From an uncultured Pseudomonas sp. (lineage in GTDB: Bacteria; Pseudomonadota; Gammaproteobacteria; Pseudomonadales; Pseudomonadaceae), in NCBI RefSeq assembly GCF_913774235.1, contig NZ_CAJYDW010000019.1, positions 496,001-560,000 on the forward strand: 64,000 nucleotides of DNA, in the 5' to 3' direction. Below, piece after piece: positions 45,616-55,478 of the stretch. A program made the translations under genes and the position numbers. A model generated the notes under the pieces. That model was not told the DNA's origin and made no database searches. It saw only the letters and a program-made list of their open reading frames with translations. Within the stretch, counting starts at the first letter, position 1, and every line of letters starts with the position of its first letter.

Positions 45616-48498
45616 ATGTTCGAACTCAATGCCCAGCATATCCGCATGGCCCAGCAGGCGCCGGACAAGGCGACCGCCCTGGCCATGCTCGCCGAGTCCC
45701 TGGTAGCCGACGGCCTGGTCGCCCCGGGTTATCTCGAGGGCCTCAAGGCCCGCGAGGCCCAGGGCTCCACCTACCTCGGCCAGGGTATCGCCATTCCCCA
45801 CGGAACGCCCCAGACCCGCGACCAGGTGTTCGTCACCGGCGTACGGATGATGCAGTTCCCGCAAGGCGTGGACTGGGGCGACGGTCAGCTGACCTACCTG
45901 GCCATCGCCATCGCCGCCAAATCCGACGAGCACCTGCGCATCCTGCAGCTGCTGACCCGCGCCCTGGGCGAGAGCGATCTCCAACAGGCCCTGCGCGAGG
46001 CCCGCGAACCCCAGCAGATCCTCGACCTGATGCAGGGGGCGCCTCAGGCCCTGGCGCTGGATGAAGAGCTGGTGCAGCTGGCCATCGACGCCGAGGACCT
46101 GGAAGACCTGGCCTGGCAAGGTGCGCGCATGCTCAAGCACATGGAATGCGTGGGGGCCGGTTTCGCCGGTGCCCTACAGGCCAGCCAGCCCCTGCCCCTG
46201 GGCGATGGCCTCTGGTGGTTGAACAGCGAGACCGCGGTGAAGCGTCCGGGTCTGGCCTTTGTCACCCCGCTGCAGCCCCTGCAGCATCAGGATCAGCCAG
46301 TGCGTGGCCTGTTCTGCCTGGCCAGCCTGGGCGAGGGCCATCGCGCCCTGCTCGAACGGCTGTGCGATCTGCTGGTGGCCGGGCGGGGACAGGAGCTGGC
46401 CCAGGCCACTTCCCGGCGTGCCGTACTCGAAGCCCTGGGCGGCGAAGTCGCCCCGGACTGGCCCAGCGCCCAGGTGGTGCTGGCCAATGCCCATGGCCTG
46501 CATGCCCGTCCGGCCAAGGAGCTGGCACGGCTGGCCAAGGCCTATGACGGCGAGATCCGCGTGCGCGTCGATGGCGGTGCGCCGGTCTCGGCCAAGAGCC
46601 TGTCACGCCTGCTGGCGCTGGGCGCTCGTCGTGGCCAGACCCTGGAATTCCTGGTCGAGCCCGGCACCCCGGCAGAAGCCGCGCTGAACGACCTGATCGG
46701 CGCCGTTCAGGCCGGCCTCGGCGAAGAGGTCGAGCCGGTCACCGCCAGTGCTCCGGCCCCGGCCGGTGCCGCCCGAGTCACCGCTATCAGCCTGGTGGAC
46801 CCCGCAGAGCAACTGCCACTGGCACCGGGCGACCGCGCTCAGGCCGTGGCCGCCGCGCCGGGCCTGGCCGTGGGGCCGGCCCATGTGGTGGCGCCGCAGC
46901 ACTTCGATTATCCCGCCACGGGTGAAGGCGCCGCCGCCGAACGCCAGCGGCTGGACGCGGCCCTGGCTGCGGTACGCGCCGACATCGAGGCGTTGATTGC
47001 GCGCAGCGAAGCCAGCGCCCTGCGCGAGATCTTCCTGACCCACCTGGAGATGCTGGAAGACCCGGATCTGCAGCAGGGCATCGCTACCCGGCTCAAGGCC
47101 AACGCCAGTGCCGCCGCGGCCTGGGACGCCCAGATCGAGGAGGCGGCCAGCCAGCAGGAAGCCCTGCACGACAAGCTGCTGGCCGAGCGCGCCGCCGATC
47201 TGCGCGACGTCGGTCGCCGGGTACTGGCCCAGCTGTGCGGCGTCGAATCCGTCCGCGAACCCGAAGAACCCTATGTACTGGTGATGGACGAGGTCGGCCC
47301 GGGCGATGTGGCGCGGCTGGATCGTGAGCGCGTCTGCGGCATCCTCACCGCTCGTGGCGGCGCCAGCTCCCACAGCGCCATCGTCGCCCGCGCCCTGGGC
47401 ATTCCGGCCATCGTCGGTGCCGGTCGCCGGGTGCTGGACCTGGCGCCGCGCAGCGTGCTGCTGCTGGATGGCGACAAGGGCACCCTGGAAGTCGCCCCGA
47501 ACCCGGAGCGCATCGAGGCCGTGCAGCGCGAGCGCGAGGTCCAGGCCGAGCGGCGTCGTGCCGCCGAGGCGCGGCGCTTCGACAGCGCCACCACCCGTGA
47601 CGGCCACCACGTCGAGATCGCCGTGAACCTGGGCGACACCGCTCAGGCCGCCGCCGCGGTGGAGCAGGGCGCCGAAGCCGTCGGCCTGCTGCGGACCGAA
47701 CTGGTGTTCATGAGCCATGACAGCGCGCCCGACGAGACCGCCCAGGAAGCGGAATACCGCCGCGCCCTCGATGGCCTGGCCGGCAAGCCGCTGGTGGTCC
47801 GTACCCTGGACGTCGGTGGCGACAAGCCGCTGCCCTATCTGCCGCTGCCGCCGGAAGAGAATCCCTTCCTCGGCATCCGCGGCATCCGCCTGACCCTGCG
47901 TCGCCCCGAGCTGCTGGAAACCCAGCTGCGCGCCCTGCTCAAGGCCGCCGATGGCCGGCCGCTGCGGATCATGTTCCCCATGATCGGGCGGGTCGAGGAG
48001 TGGCGTCAGGCGCGTGACATCCTCGACCGCCTGCGTCAGGAGATTCCGACCACCGATCTGCAGGTCGGCATCATGATCGAAGTGCCCTCGGCCGCCTTGC
48101 TGGCGCCGGTGCTGGCGCCGGAAGTGGACTTCTTCAGCGTCGGCACCAACGACCTGACGCAATACACCCTGGCCATCGACCGCGGCCATCCGCTGCTCTC
48201 CGGCGAGGCCGACGGTCTGCACCCCAGCGTGCTGCGCCTGATCGACATGACGGTGCGCGCCGCCCATGCCCACGGCAAGTGGGTGGGCGTCTGTGGCGAG
48301 CTGGCGGCCGATCCCCTGGCGGTGCCGTTGCTGGTGGGCCTGGGCGTGGATGAGCTGTCGGTCTCGGCGCGTAGCGTGCCGCTGGTCAAGGCGCGGGTGC
48401 GTGAACTGGAGCTGCGCCTGGTGCAGTCCTGCGCCGCCCGGGCGCTGGAACTGGCCACTGCCGCGGAAGTGCGGCAGAGCGTGGAGGCCCTGCGATGA
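45616..48498 (+). CDS. fruB: Fructose PTS multiphosphoryl-transfer protein (EIIA-HPr-enzyme I fusion)
   Basis: 960 residues from the ATG at 45616; the frame is open further upstream but GGAGG at 45602 fixes this start. One chain carries the whole soluble part of the fructose phosphotransferase: EIIA-Fru with phospho-His62 (AIPHGT), a linker, HPr with His296 (AHGLHARPAKEL), and enzyme I with His586 (GGASSHSAIVARALG) plus the PEP-binding C-terminal barrel (SVGTNDLTQYTLAIDRGHPLL and the active Cys in GVCGELAAD). Phosphate passes from PEP to FruA. The stop overlaps the fruK ATG. Confidence 0.97.
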   Translation: MFELNAQHIRMAQQAPDKATALAMLAESLVADGLVAPGYLEGLKAREAQGSTYLGQGIAIPHGTPQTRDQVFVTGVRMMQFPQGVDWGDGQLTYLAIAIAAKSDEHLRILQLLTRALGESDLQQALREAREPQQILDLMQGAPQALALDEELVQLAIDAEDLEDLAWQGARMLKHMECVGAGFAGALQASQPLPLGDGLWWLNSETAVKRPGLAFVTPLQPLQHQDQPVRGLFCLASLGEGHRALLERLCDLLVAGRGQELAQATSRRAVLEALGGEVAPDWPSAQVVLANAHGLHARPAKELARLAKAYDGEIRVRVDGGAPVSAKSLSRLLALGARRGQTLEFLVEPGTPAEAALNDLIGAVQAGLGEEVEPVTASAPAPAGAARVTAISLVDPAEQLPLAPGDRAQAVAAAPGLAVGPAHVVAPQHFDYPATGEGAAAERQRLDAALAAVRADIEALIARSEASALREIFLTHLEMLEDPDLQQGIATRLKANASAAAAWDAQIEEAASQQEALHDKLLAERAADLRDVGRRVLAQLCGVESVREPEEPYVLVMDEVGPGDVARLDRERVCGILTARGGASSHSAIVARALGIPAIVGAGRRVLDLAPRSVLLLDGDKGTLEVAPNPERIEAVQREREVQAERRRAAEARRFDSATTRDGHHVEIAVNLGDTAQAAAAVEQGAEAVGLLRTELVFMSHDSAPDETAQEAEYRRALDGLAGKPLVVRTLDVGGDKPLPYLPLPPEENPFLGIRGIRLTLRRPELLETQLRALLKAADGRPLRIMFPMIGRVEEWRQARDILDRLRQEIPTTDLQVGIMIEVPSAALLAPVLAPEVDFFSVGTNDLTQYTLAIDRGHPLLSGEADGLHPSVLRLIDMTVRAAHAHGKWVGVCGELAADPLAVPLLVGLGVDELSVSARSVPLVKARVRELELRLVQSCAARALELATAAEVRQSVEALR

Positions 48499-49463
48499 GC
48501 CGTGTCCTCACTCTGACCCTCAACCCGGCGCTGGACCTGACCGTCCAGCTGCCCGAACTCAAGCCCGGCGCGGTGAACCGCAGCGAGGCGGTGATCGTGC
48601 ATGCCGCCGGCAAGGGCATCAACGTCGCCCAGGTACTGGCCGATCTCGGCCATGAGCTGACGGTGAGCGGTTTCCTTGGCGCTGATAACGCTGCGACCTT
48701 CGAAGCGCTGTTCGCCCGCCGCGGTTTCACCGACGCCTTCGTCCGGGTACCCGGCGAGACGCGTAGCAATCTCAAACTAGCCGAGGCCGACGGTCGCATC
48801 ACCGACATCAATGGGCCCGGCCCGGAGGTGTCCGCGGCCGCCCAGCAGGAATTGCTGGAGACCCTCGATCGCCTGGCCGCAGGGCATGACGCCGTAGTGG
48901 TGGCGGGCAGCCTGCCGCGCGGGGTGACCCCCGAGTGGCTGGCCGCCCTGGTCGGCCGGCTCAAGTCGCTGGGGCTGCCGGTGGCGCTGGACACCAGTGG
49001 CGCCGCCCTGCGCGCCGCTCTGGCCGCCGGTCCCTGGCTGATCAAGCCCAATACCGAAGAACTGGCCGAAGCCTGTGGTGCACCCGCCGAGACGGCTACC
49101 GAGCAGGCGCTGCTGGTCGAGCAACTGCGTGCCCTGGGCATCGAGCACCTGGTGATCTCCCAGGGTGCCGACGGGGTGCGCTGGTACGGTCAGCAGACCC
49201 TGGAGGCCCAGCCGCCCAAGGTCACCGTGGCCAGCACCGTCGGCGCGGGGGATTCCCTGCTGGCCGGCATGCTGCACGGCCTGCTCACCGGCCAGACGCC
49301 CGAGCGCACCCTGACCACGGCCACCGCCATTGCCGCCCTGGCGGTCACCCAGATCGGCTTCGGCATCCAAGATCCCGTGCAGCTCGCTGCCTTCGAAGAC
49401 CAGGTGCGCGTGCGCCGCCTGCCCGACTTTCCGCTAGAACAAGAATCAGGGGTAACCCCATGA
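48495..49463 (+). CDS. fruK: 1-phosphofructokinase
   Basis: 322 residues, overlapping both fruB and fruA by four bases. PfkB-family kinase that converts fructose-1-phosphate, made during uptake, to fructose-1,6-bisphosphate. Motifs: LNPALDLTVQLPELKPGAVNR at the start, HAAGKGINVAQVLADLG near 36-52, and the catalytic Asp253 in STVGAGDSLLAGMLHGL. The product feeds both glycolysis and, through fbp about 9 kb downstream, gluconeogenic routes. Confidence 0.97.
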   Translation: MSRVLTLTLNPALDLTVQLPELKPGAVNRSEAVIVHAAGKGINVAQVLADLGHELTVSGFLGADNAATFEALFARRGFTDAFVRVPGETRSNLKLAEADGRITDINGPGPEVSAAAQQELLETLDRLAAGHDAVVVAGSLPRGVTPEWLAALVGRLKSLGLPVALDTSGAALRAALAAGPWLIKPNTEELAEACGAPAETATEQALLVEQLRALGIEHLVISQGADGVRWYGQQTLEAQPPKVTVASTVGAGDSLLAGMLHGLLTGQTPERTLTTATAIAALAVTQIGFGIQDPVQLAAFEDQVRVRRLPDFPLEQESGVTP

Positions 49464-51217
49464 ACATCGCCATCGTCACGACCTGCCCGACCGGCATGGT
49501 CACCAGCGTGCTCAGCGCGCGCCTGCTGGATGCCGCTGCCCAGCGCCGCGGCTGGACCACCAGCGTCGAGATCCACGACGGCCCCGAGGCCACCCTGCTC
49601 AGCGACGACCAGGTGGCACGCGCCGAATTGGTCGTCGTGGTCCATACCGGTCCCGTCGATCTGGCGCGCTTCGTCGGCAAGCGCGTCTACCGCGCCACCC
49701 CGGCGGAAGCCCTGCGCGACGTCGATGCCTTCCTGCAGCGCGCCGCCAGCGAAGCCAAGGTCCTTGAGCAGGCCCCGACCTCGGGCACTGCCGCTGCCCC
49801 GACACCCGCTGGCGCCAGCGAAACGCCCCGGCTGGTGGCCATCACCGCCTGCCCGACCGGGGTCGCCCACACCTTCATGGCGGCCGAAGCCTTGCAGAAC
49901 GCCGCCAAGAAGCTCGGCTATCGCCTGCACCTGGAGACTCAGGGTTCGGTAGGCGCGCGCAATCCGCTGCCGGCCGAAGCCATTCGCGAGGCCGACGTGG
50001 TGCTGCTGGCCACCGACATCGAGGTCAATGTCGAGCGCTTCGCCGGCAAGCGCGTCTATCGCTGCGGAACTGGCGTCGCCCTCAAGCAACCCGAGGCGAC
50101 CATCAAGAAGGCCCTGGCCGAGGGCGAGACCCTGGCCGGCAGTGCCGCGCCAGCGGCGGGCGAGGGCGCCAAGCCGGCCAAGAAGGAAGGCGCAGGCGTC
50201 TACAAGCACCTGCTCACCGGGGTATCCTACATGCTGCCGATGGTGGTGGCGGGCGGTCTGCTGATCGCTCTGTCCTTCGTCTTCGGCATCGAGGCCTTCA
50301 AGGAGCCGGGTACCCTGGCCGCGGCGCTGATGCAGATCGGTGGTGAATCGGCCTTCAAACTGATGGTCCCGGTACTGGCCGGCTACATCGCCTATTCCAT
50401 CGCCGACCGTCCGGGTCTCGCGCCCGGCATGATCGGCGGCTGGCTGGCGGCGAGCCTGGGCAGCGGTTTCATCGGTGGCATCATCGCCGGCTTCCTGGCC
50501 GGCTACGTGGCCAAGGCCATCGCCCAGCACGTCAAGCTGCCGGCCAGCGTCGAGGCGCTCAAGCCGATCCTGATCATCCCGCTGTTCGCCAGCCTGATCG
50601 TCGGTCTGGTGATGATCTATCTGGTCGGCACGCCGGTGGCCGGCGCCCTGAGTCGACTCACCGACTTCCTCAACAACCTCGGCACCAGCAATGCCGTACT
50701 GCTCGGCCTCATCCTCGGCGCCATGATGTGCATCGACTTCGGCGGGCCGATCAACAAGGCCGCCTACGCCTTCACCGTCGGCCTGCTGGCGTCCAAGACC
50801 TACGGGCCGATGGCCGCCACCATGGCCGCCGGCATGGTGCCGCCCATCGGCATGGGCATCGCCACGCTGCTGGCGCGCCACAAGTTCGCCCAGAGCGAGC
50901 GTGAGGCCGGCAAGGCGGCCTCGGTACTGGGGCTGTGCTTCATCTCCGAAGGGGCGATTCCCTTCGCCGCCAAGGACCCGCTGCGGGTGATCCCGGCCAG
51001 CGTCATCGGTGGTGCCCTGACTGGCGCCCTGGTGATGCTGTTCAACTGCAAGTTGATGGCGCCCCACGGTGGCCTCTTCGTGCTGCTGATCCCCAATGCC
51101 ATCAGCCACGCCTGGCTGTACCTGGGCGCCATCGCCGCCGGCAGTGTGGTGACCGGGGTGATCTACGCCGTGCTCAAGCGCAACGAAGCCGCTACCGAAC
51201 TGGTCCCCGCGGCCTGA
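49460..51217 (+). CDS. fruA: Fructose-specific PTS EIIBC permease
   Basis: 585 residues from the ATG at 49460, overlapping the fruK stop. Two EIIB-type domains precede the membrane EIIC. The first (VTTCPTGMVTSVLSARLL) keeps a Cys but lacks the usual HTFMAA context. The second has the phospho-Cys131 in ITACPTGVAHTFMAAEAL. EIIC has about nine membrane spans and GGPINKAAYAF near the substrate site. Imports fructose with phosphorylation to fructose-1-phosphate. Pseudomonads use the PTS only for fructose, so this operon is their sole sugar PTS. Confidence 0.96.
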   Translation: MNIAIVTTCPTGMVTSVLSARLLDAAAQRRGWTTSVEIHDGPEATLLSDDQVARAELVVVVHTGPVDLARFVGKRVYRATPAEALRDVDAFLQRAASEAKVLEQAPTSGTAAAPTPAGASETPRLVAITACPTGVAHTFMAAEALQNAAKKLGYRLHLETQGSVGARNPLPAEAIREADVVLLATDIEVNVERFAGKRVYRCGTGVALKQPEATIKKALAEGETLAGSAAPAAGEGAKPAKKEGAGVYKHLLTGVSYMLPMVVAGGLLIALSFVFGIEAFKEPGTLAAALMQIGGESAFKLMVPVLAGYIAYSIADRPGLAPGMIGGWLAASLGSGFIGGIIAGFLAGYVAKAIAQHVKLPASVEALKPILIIPLFASLIVGLVMIYLVGTPVAGALSRLTDFLNNLGTSNAVLLGLILGAMMCIDFGGPINKAAYAFTVGLLASKTYGPMAATMAAGMVPPIGMGIATLLARHKFAQSEREAGKAASVLGLCFISEGAIPFAAKDPLRVIPASVIGGALTGALVMLFNCKLMAPHGGLFVLLIPNAISHAWLYLGAIAAGSVVTGVIYAVLKRNEAATELVPAA

Positions 51218-51257
51218 TCCAGGTCCTGGCAACACTGCGGTAACAAGCGGTTACACT

Positions 51258-51275
51258 GGGAGGCTCTGGCCTCCC
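51258..51275 (+). terminator. Hairpin after fruA, weak terminator candidate
   Basis: Perfect stem GGGAGGC (51258-51264) with GCCTCCC (51269-51275) and a TCTG loop, 41 bases after the fruA stop. There is no clear T-tract behind it, so termination would be partial or Rho-assisted. Confidence 0.35.
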
Positions 51276-51290
51276 GGTGCTCTTGCGTCC

Positions 51291-52646
51291 ATGTCCGATC
51301 CCGTCTTTCCCGATACCGATCCCCAAGTCGCTGCCCGCCGCCAGTTGCACCTGCAGCGTCACCGTCGACGTCGTCGGCTGCGCGAATGGCGCCAGCGCAT
51401 CGCCTTCTGGGTCGGGGCCGTACTGGTGGGCCTGGCCGGTCTGGCCTTCGCCTGGTTGGCCGACGCCTCCTTCGGCCTGTTTCAGCAGATGCTGCAGCAC
51501 AGCGCCGTCTGGCCGTGGCTAGTGACGCCCCTGGGCTTCGCCTTGCTGGTCTGGCTGACCCAAGGCGTGCTGCGCGACGCCCGTGGCAGCGGTATTCCCC
51601 AGGTCATCGCCACCCTCGAACGTCCCGAGGCGGACCTGCGCGCCCGGCTGCTGGCGCCCCCCATCGCCCTGGCCAAGCTGCTGCTCACGGCCGGTGCCCT
51701 GCTGGTGGGCGGCTCGGTAGGGCGGGAAGGACCCACCGTTCATGTCGGCGCCGCCTTGCTCTACGGCTTCGGCAAGCGGCTCGGCCTGCATGGCCGCCGC
51801 ACCCTGTCCGGACTCATCCTCGCTGGCGGCGCCGCCGGGATCGCCGCGGCCTTCAACACGCCCCTGGGCGGGGTGGTCTTCGCCATCGAGGAGCTGACCC
51901 ACACCTTCGAGCAGCGCTTCAGTGGCCTGGTGCTGACCGCCGTACTGCTCGGCGGGATCGTCACTCTGGGCATCGTCGGCCCCTACAGCTACCTCGGCGC
52001 CCTGGATCTGCACCTGAACTGGGGGCTGGGTTGGATCGCCGTGGCCGTCATCGGCCTGGTCGGCGGCCTGCTGGGCGGCGGCTATGGACGCCTGGTGCTG
52101 CCCACCGACCAGGGCTGGCTGGGCCGGCTGAACGCCCTGCGTCGGCGACGCCCGGTGGCCTTCGCCGCCGGTTGCGGCCTGATGCTGGCGGCGTTGGGAT
52201 TGGTCTCCGGCCAGCACGTGTTCGGCACTGGCTATGCCGAGACCCATGCCATCCTCGCCGGCGAACCCATGACCGGGAACGACTTCCTGCTATGGAAATT
52301 CCTCGCCAACGTCGTTTCCTACCTGGCCGGCGTGCCGGGCGGGCTGTTCTCGCCCTCGCTGGCGGTGGGCGCCGCCCTGGGCGCCGGGCTGGTCGACTGG
52401 CTGCCCGGCATCGGCCTGGCCCAGGGCGCCCTGCTGGGGCTGGCCGCCTATCTCGCGGGTGTCACTCGCACGCCGCTGACCGCCACCGTCATCACCCTGG
52501 AACTCGCCCACAGTCCGGACATGGCGCTGCCGGTACTGGCTGCCTGCCTGCTGGCCGCCGCGGTGTCCGGTTGGCTGATGCCGGTACCCCTCTACCACGC
52601 CCTGGCGCGGCAGGTACTGGACGCGGTGACGCCCCGGCACCCCTGA
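51291..52646 (+). CDS. clcA: ClC-type chloride/proton antiporter
   Basis: 451 residues, about ten or more membrane helices after a basic N-terminus (RRRRRLREWRQR). Signature loops: GSGIP near 99-103, GREGP with gating Glu146, and GGLFSP in the C-terminal half, with Tyr435 in VPLYHAL as the inner chloride contact. The proton-side Glu is present (Glu201 in AIEELT), so this should be an H+-coupled antiporter rather than a channel. No CBS domains. Possible role: acid resistance. The start lies 73 bases after fruA; whether it shares its transcript is open. Confidence 0.93.
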   Translation: MSDPVFPDTDPQVAARRQLHLQRHRRRRRLREWRQRIAFWVGAVLVGLAGLAFAWLADASFGLFQQMLQHSAVWPWLVTPLGFALLVWLTQGVLRDARGSGIPQVIATLERPEADLRARLLAPPIALAKLLLTAGALLVGGSVGREGPTVHVGAALLYGFGKRLGLHGRRTLSGLILAGGAAGIAAAFNTPLGGVVFAIEELTHTFEQRFSGLVLTAVLLGGIVTLGIVGPYSYLGALDLHLNWGLGWIAVAVIGLVGGLLGGGYGRLVLPTDQGWLGRLNALRRRRPVAFAAGCGLMLAALGLVSGQHVFGTGYAETHAILAGEPMTGNDFLLWKFLANVVSYLAGVPGGLFSPSLAVGAALGAGLVDWLPGIGLAQGALLGLAAYLAGVTRTPLTATVITLELAHSPDMALPVLAACLLAAAVSGWLMPVPLYHALARQVLDAVTPRHP

Positions 52647-52742
52647 GCCTGGTCGTCCCGTTCCGGTAGCGGGCGTCTGGGAAAAGCTGACGATAGAGAG
52701 GGTGGTAGGGGACCTTCCGCCGCCTGGCTGGTCGAAAAAAGC

Positions 52743-52840
52743 TTGGAGCTGCCCGGCGTTTCGCCTACAAGTAAGGGGAAAGGCTCCAGCCGCGCTGTAC
52801 GCGGCCACTTCGCGATCTGATTCCTAAGCGCTTGCAGAGG
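52743..52840 (+). promoter_or_regulatory. Putative glgP promoter and ribosome site
   Basis: TTGGAG at 52743-52748, a 17-base spacer and TACAAG at 52766-52771 make a plausible sigma70 promoter in the 203-base gap before glgP. AGAGG at 52836-52840 is nine bases before the ATG at 52850. No operator is recognised. Confidence 0.35.
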
Positions 52841-52849
52841 TCAATCCTG

Positions 52850-55291
52850 ATGACGAGACCCCGCTTCATCTCGCCCAACGAAGTTTCCGCCCTGCGTACC
52901 AACATCCTCTCCAAGCTCACCTATGCCGTCGGCAAGGACCCGGACAACGCCCTCGACCACGACTGGTTCCAGGCCACCGCCCTGGCCGCGCGCGACTACA
53001 TCGTCGACCGCTGGATGAGCCGCACCCGCGAGGCCTATCGCACCGGGCAGAAGCGCGTCTACTACCTCTCCCTGGAATTCCTCATCGGTCGCCTGCTGAT
53101 CGACAGCCTGTCCAATCTCGGCATCCTCGAAGAGACTCGCCGCGCCCTGGCTGATCTCGGGGTCGACCTGGAGCGCATCCGCGGCCTGGAGCCGGACGCC
53201 GCCCTCGGCAACGGCGGTCTCGGCCGCCTGGCTGCCTGCTTCATGGAGAGCATGGCCACCCTGGGCATCGCCAGCCATGGCTACGGCATCCGCTACGAAC
53301 ATGGCCTGTTCCGCCAGGTGATCGCCGACGGCTTCCAGCTGGAGCAACCGGAAAACTGGCTGGACTTCGGCAACCCCTGGGAATTCGAGCGTGCCGAGGT
53401 GGTGTACGAGATCGGCTTCGGCGGCAGCGTCGCGCCTTACGGCGAAGGCGATCCGCGGCGGCAGATCTGGCATCCCGGCGAGCGCATCCGCGCGGTGGCC
53501 TACGACACCCCGGTGATCGGCTGGGGCGGGGAGGGCGCCAACACCCTGAGACTCTGGCGAGCCCGGCCGCTGGAGATCCTCCACCTGGAAACCTTCAACG
53601 CCGGCGACCACGTCGGCGCCGTGGCCAACGAGGCGCGCGCCGAGAGCATCTCGCGGGTGCTCTATCCGGCCGACAGCAGCGAGGCCGGCCAGGAACTGCG
53701 CCTGCGCCAGGAATATTTCTTCGTCGCCGCCTCCCTGGCCGACCTGACCCGGCGCCACCTCAAGCAGCACAGCGACCTGCTCAGCCTGCCCGAGCACGTG
53801 TCCATCCAGCTCAACGACACCCACCCGGCCATCGCCGTGGCCGAGCTGATGCGGCTGCTGGTGGACGTCCACGGCATTCCCTGGGACGCAGCCTGGAGCA
53901 CCACCGTCGGCACCCTCAGCTACACCAACCACACCCTGCTGCCCGAGGCCCTGGAGACCTGGCCGGTGCAGCTGATGGAACGCCTGCTGCCGCGGCACAT
54001 GCAGATCATCTACCTGATCAACGCCCAGTTCCTCGACTCCCTGCGCGCCCGTGGCGAGACCGACGGCGGCATGATCTCCTATGTCTCCCTGATCGACGAA
54101 AGCCAGGGCCGCCGGGTGCGCATGGGCAACCTGGCCTTCCTCGGTTCCCACAGCATCAATGGCGTGTCGGGGCTGCATACCGACCTGATGCGCAAGACGG
54201 TCTTTCGCTCGCTGCATCGGCTCTACCCCGAGCGGATCAACAACAAGACCAACGGCATCACCTTCCGCCGCTGGCTGCACCAGGCCAACCCGGCGCTCAC
54301 CGACCTCTTGGTGGACACCCTGGGCCAGGGCGTGCTGCACGATCCCGAGAAGACCCTGCCGCAGCTCAGGCCCTATGCCAACGACAGCACCTTCCGCGAG
54401 CGCTTCGCCCTGCAACGCCAGAGAAACAAGGACACCTTCGTCAGTCTGGTCAAACAGCGCCTGGAGATCGATCTCGATCCCGCTGCACTCTTCGATGTCC
54501 AGATCAAGCGCATCCACGAGTACAAGCGGCAGTTGATGAACCTGCTGCAGACCATCGCGCTGTACCAGGCGATCCGGGACAACCCCAACGGCGACTGGAC
54601 GCCGCGGGTCAAGATCTTCGCCGGCAAGGCCGCCGCCAGCTATCACCAAGCCAAGCTGATCATCAAGCTGGCCAACGACGTGGCCAAGGTGGTCAACAAC
54701 GACCCCCTGACCCGCGACCTGCTCAAGGTGGTCTTCCTGCCCAACTACAACGTCAGCCTGGCCGAGGTCATGATCCCGGCGGCGGATCTGTCCGAGCAGA
54801 TATCCACCGCCGGCATGGAGGCCTCGGGCACCAGCAACATGAAGTTCGGCCTCAATGGCGCCCTCACCATCGGCACCCTCGATGGCGCCAACGTGGAGAT
54901 GTGCGAGCTGATCGGCGCCGAGCACATGTTCATCTTCGGTCTCAAGGCCGCCGAGGTGGAAGAGCGCCAGCGCAGCGGCGGCATTTCCTCGGACATCATC
55001 GAGAATTCGCCGCGCCTCTCGCAGGTGCTGGCGGGCCTGCGCGGCGGCCAGTTCTCGCCCGAGGATCCGGCGCGCTACAACAGCCTGCTGGACGTCCTGA
55101 CCTGGCACGACCGCTTCCTGGTCTGCGCCGACTTCGACGCCTACTGGGACGCCCAGCGCCAGGTCGAGAATCGCTGGCAACAGCCGGACAAGTGGTGGCA
55201 ATCGGCGGTGATCAACACCGCCAGCATGGGCTGGTTCTCCTCGGACCGGACCATCCGCGAATACGCCACGGATATCTGGAAGGCACTGTAG
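52850..55291 (+). CDS. glgP: Glycogen/maltodextrin phosphorylase
   Basis: 813 residues from the ATG at 52850, the usual bacterial length; a TTG at 52832 in the same frame is rejected. GT35 enzyme that releases glucose-1-phosphate from alpha-1,4-glucan ends. The PLP-binding Lys665 lies in EASGTSNMKFGLNGALTIGT. Other motifs: ALGNGGLGRLAACFMESMATL near 123-143, and RIHEYKRQLMNLL. Lacking a long regulatory N-terminus, it is probably not phosphorylated. It is separated from glgX by a REP doublet. Confidence 0.96.
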   Translation: MTRPRFISPNEVSALRTNILSKLTYAVGKDPDNALDHDWFQATALAARDYIVDRWMSRTREAYRTGQKRVYYLSLEFLIGRLLIDSLSNLGILEETRRALADLGVDLERIRGLEPDAALGNGGLGRLAACFMESMATLGIASHGYGIRYEHGLFRQVIADGFQLEQPENWLDFGNPWEFERAEVVYEIGFGGSVAPYGEGDPRRQIWHPGERIRAVAYDTPVIGWGGEGANTLRLWRARPLEILHLETFNAGDHVGAVANEARAESISRVLYPADSSEAGQELRLRQEYFFVAASLADLTRRHLKQHSDLLSLPEHVSIQLNDTHPAIAVAELMRLLVDVHGIPWDAAWSTTVGTLSYTNHTLLPEALETWPVQLMERLLPRHMQIIYLINAQFLDSLRARGETDGGMISYVSLIDESQGRRVRMGNLAFLGSHSINGVSGLHTDLMRKTVFRSLHRLYPERINNKTNGITFRRWLHQANPALTDLLVDTLGQGVLHDPEKTLPQLRPYANDSTFRERFALQRQRNKDTFVSLVKQRLEIDLDPAALFDVQIKRIHEYKRQLMNLLQTIALYQAIRDNPNGDWTPRVKIFAGKAAASYHQAKLIIKLANDVAKVVNNDPLTRDLLKVVFLPNYNVSLAEVMIPAADLSEQISTAGMEASGTSNMKFGLNGALTIGTLDGANVEMCELIGAEHMFIFGLKAAEVEERQRSGGISSDIIENSPRLSQVLAGLRGGQFSPEDPARYNSLLDVLTWHDRFLVCADFDAYWDAQRQVENRWQQPDKWWQSAVINTASMGWFSSDRTIREYATDIWKAL

Positions 55292-55309
55292 TCAGACGCA
55301 TGCGGCGGC

Positions 55310-55395
55310 AACCGCGGCCATGGCGGTCCGCCGCTGCGGCCGCTCCTACGGATGCTCGATATTCCTGTAGGAGCGGCCCATGGCCGCGATCAGCG
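55310..55395. repeat. Pair of inverted REP-type elements (REPIN-like)
   Basis: GGCCGCTCCTAC (55338-55349) and GTAGGAGCGGCC (55367-55378) are perfect 12-bp inverted copies of the Pseudomonas REP core, separated by 17 bases. Each is followed outward by its own GGCC.ATGG.CCGC stem (REP hairpin), around 55312-55327 and 55374-55388. Such doublets are dispersed by RAYT transposases and sit in intergenic DNA, here between glgP and glgX, where they may also end or stabilise the glgP transcript. Confidence 0.8.
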
Positions 55396-55478
55396 GTGCG
55401 CCGGCTGAGAACCACCGTTTATCCCAGCGTCTACATCCTTGAAGCACCCGCCCCGCAAGCCGTCCACCTGGAGCCTCC

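Noticed and set aside
46603-48273. Minus-strand frame of 556 codons opposite fruB
   Set aside because: Antisense shadow of the enzyme I region, low-complexity glycine/histidine/glutamine sequence.
49190-51235. Minus-strand frame of 681 codons opposite fruA
   Set aside because: Antisense shadow; no start signal or domain.
51386-52669. Second plus-strand frame of 427 codons within clcA
   Set aside because: Arginine/glycine-rich frame-shifted shadow of the ClC gene, without hydrophobic segments.
52841-55201. Minus-strand frame of 786 codons opposite glgP
   Set aside because: Antisense shadow; the glgP frame carries all catalytic motifs.
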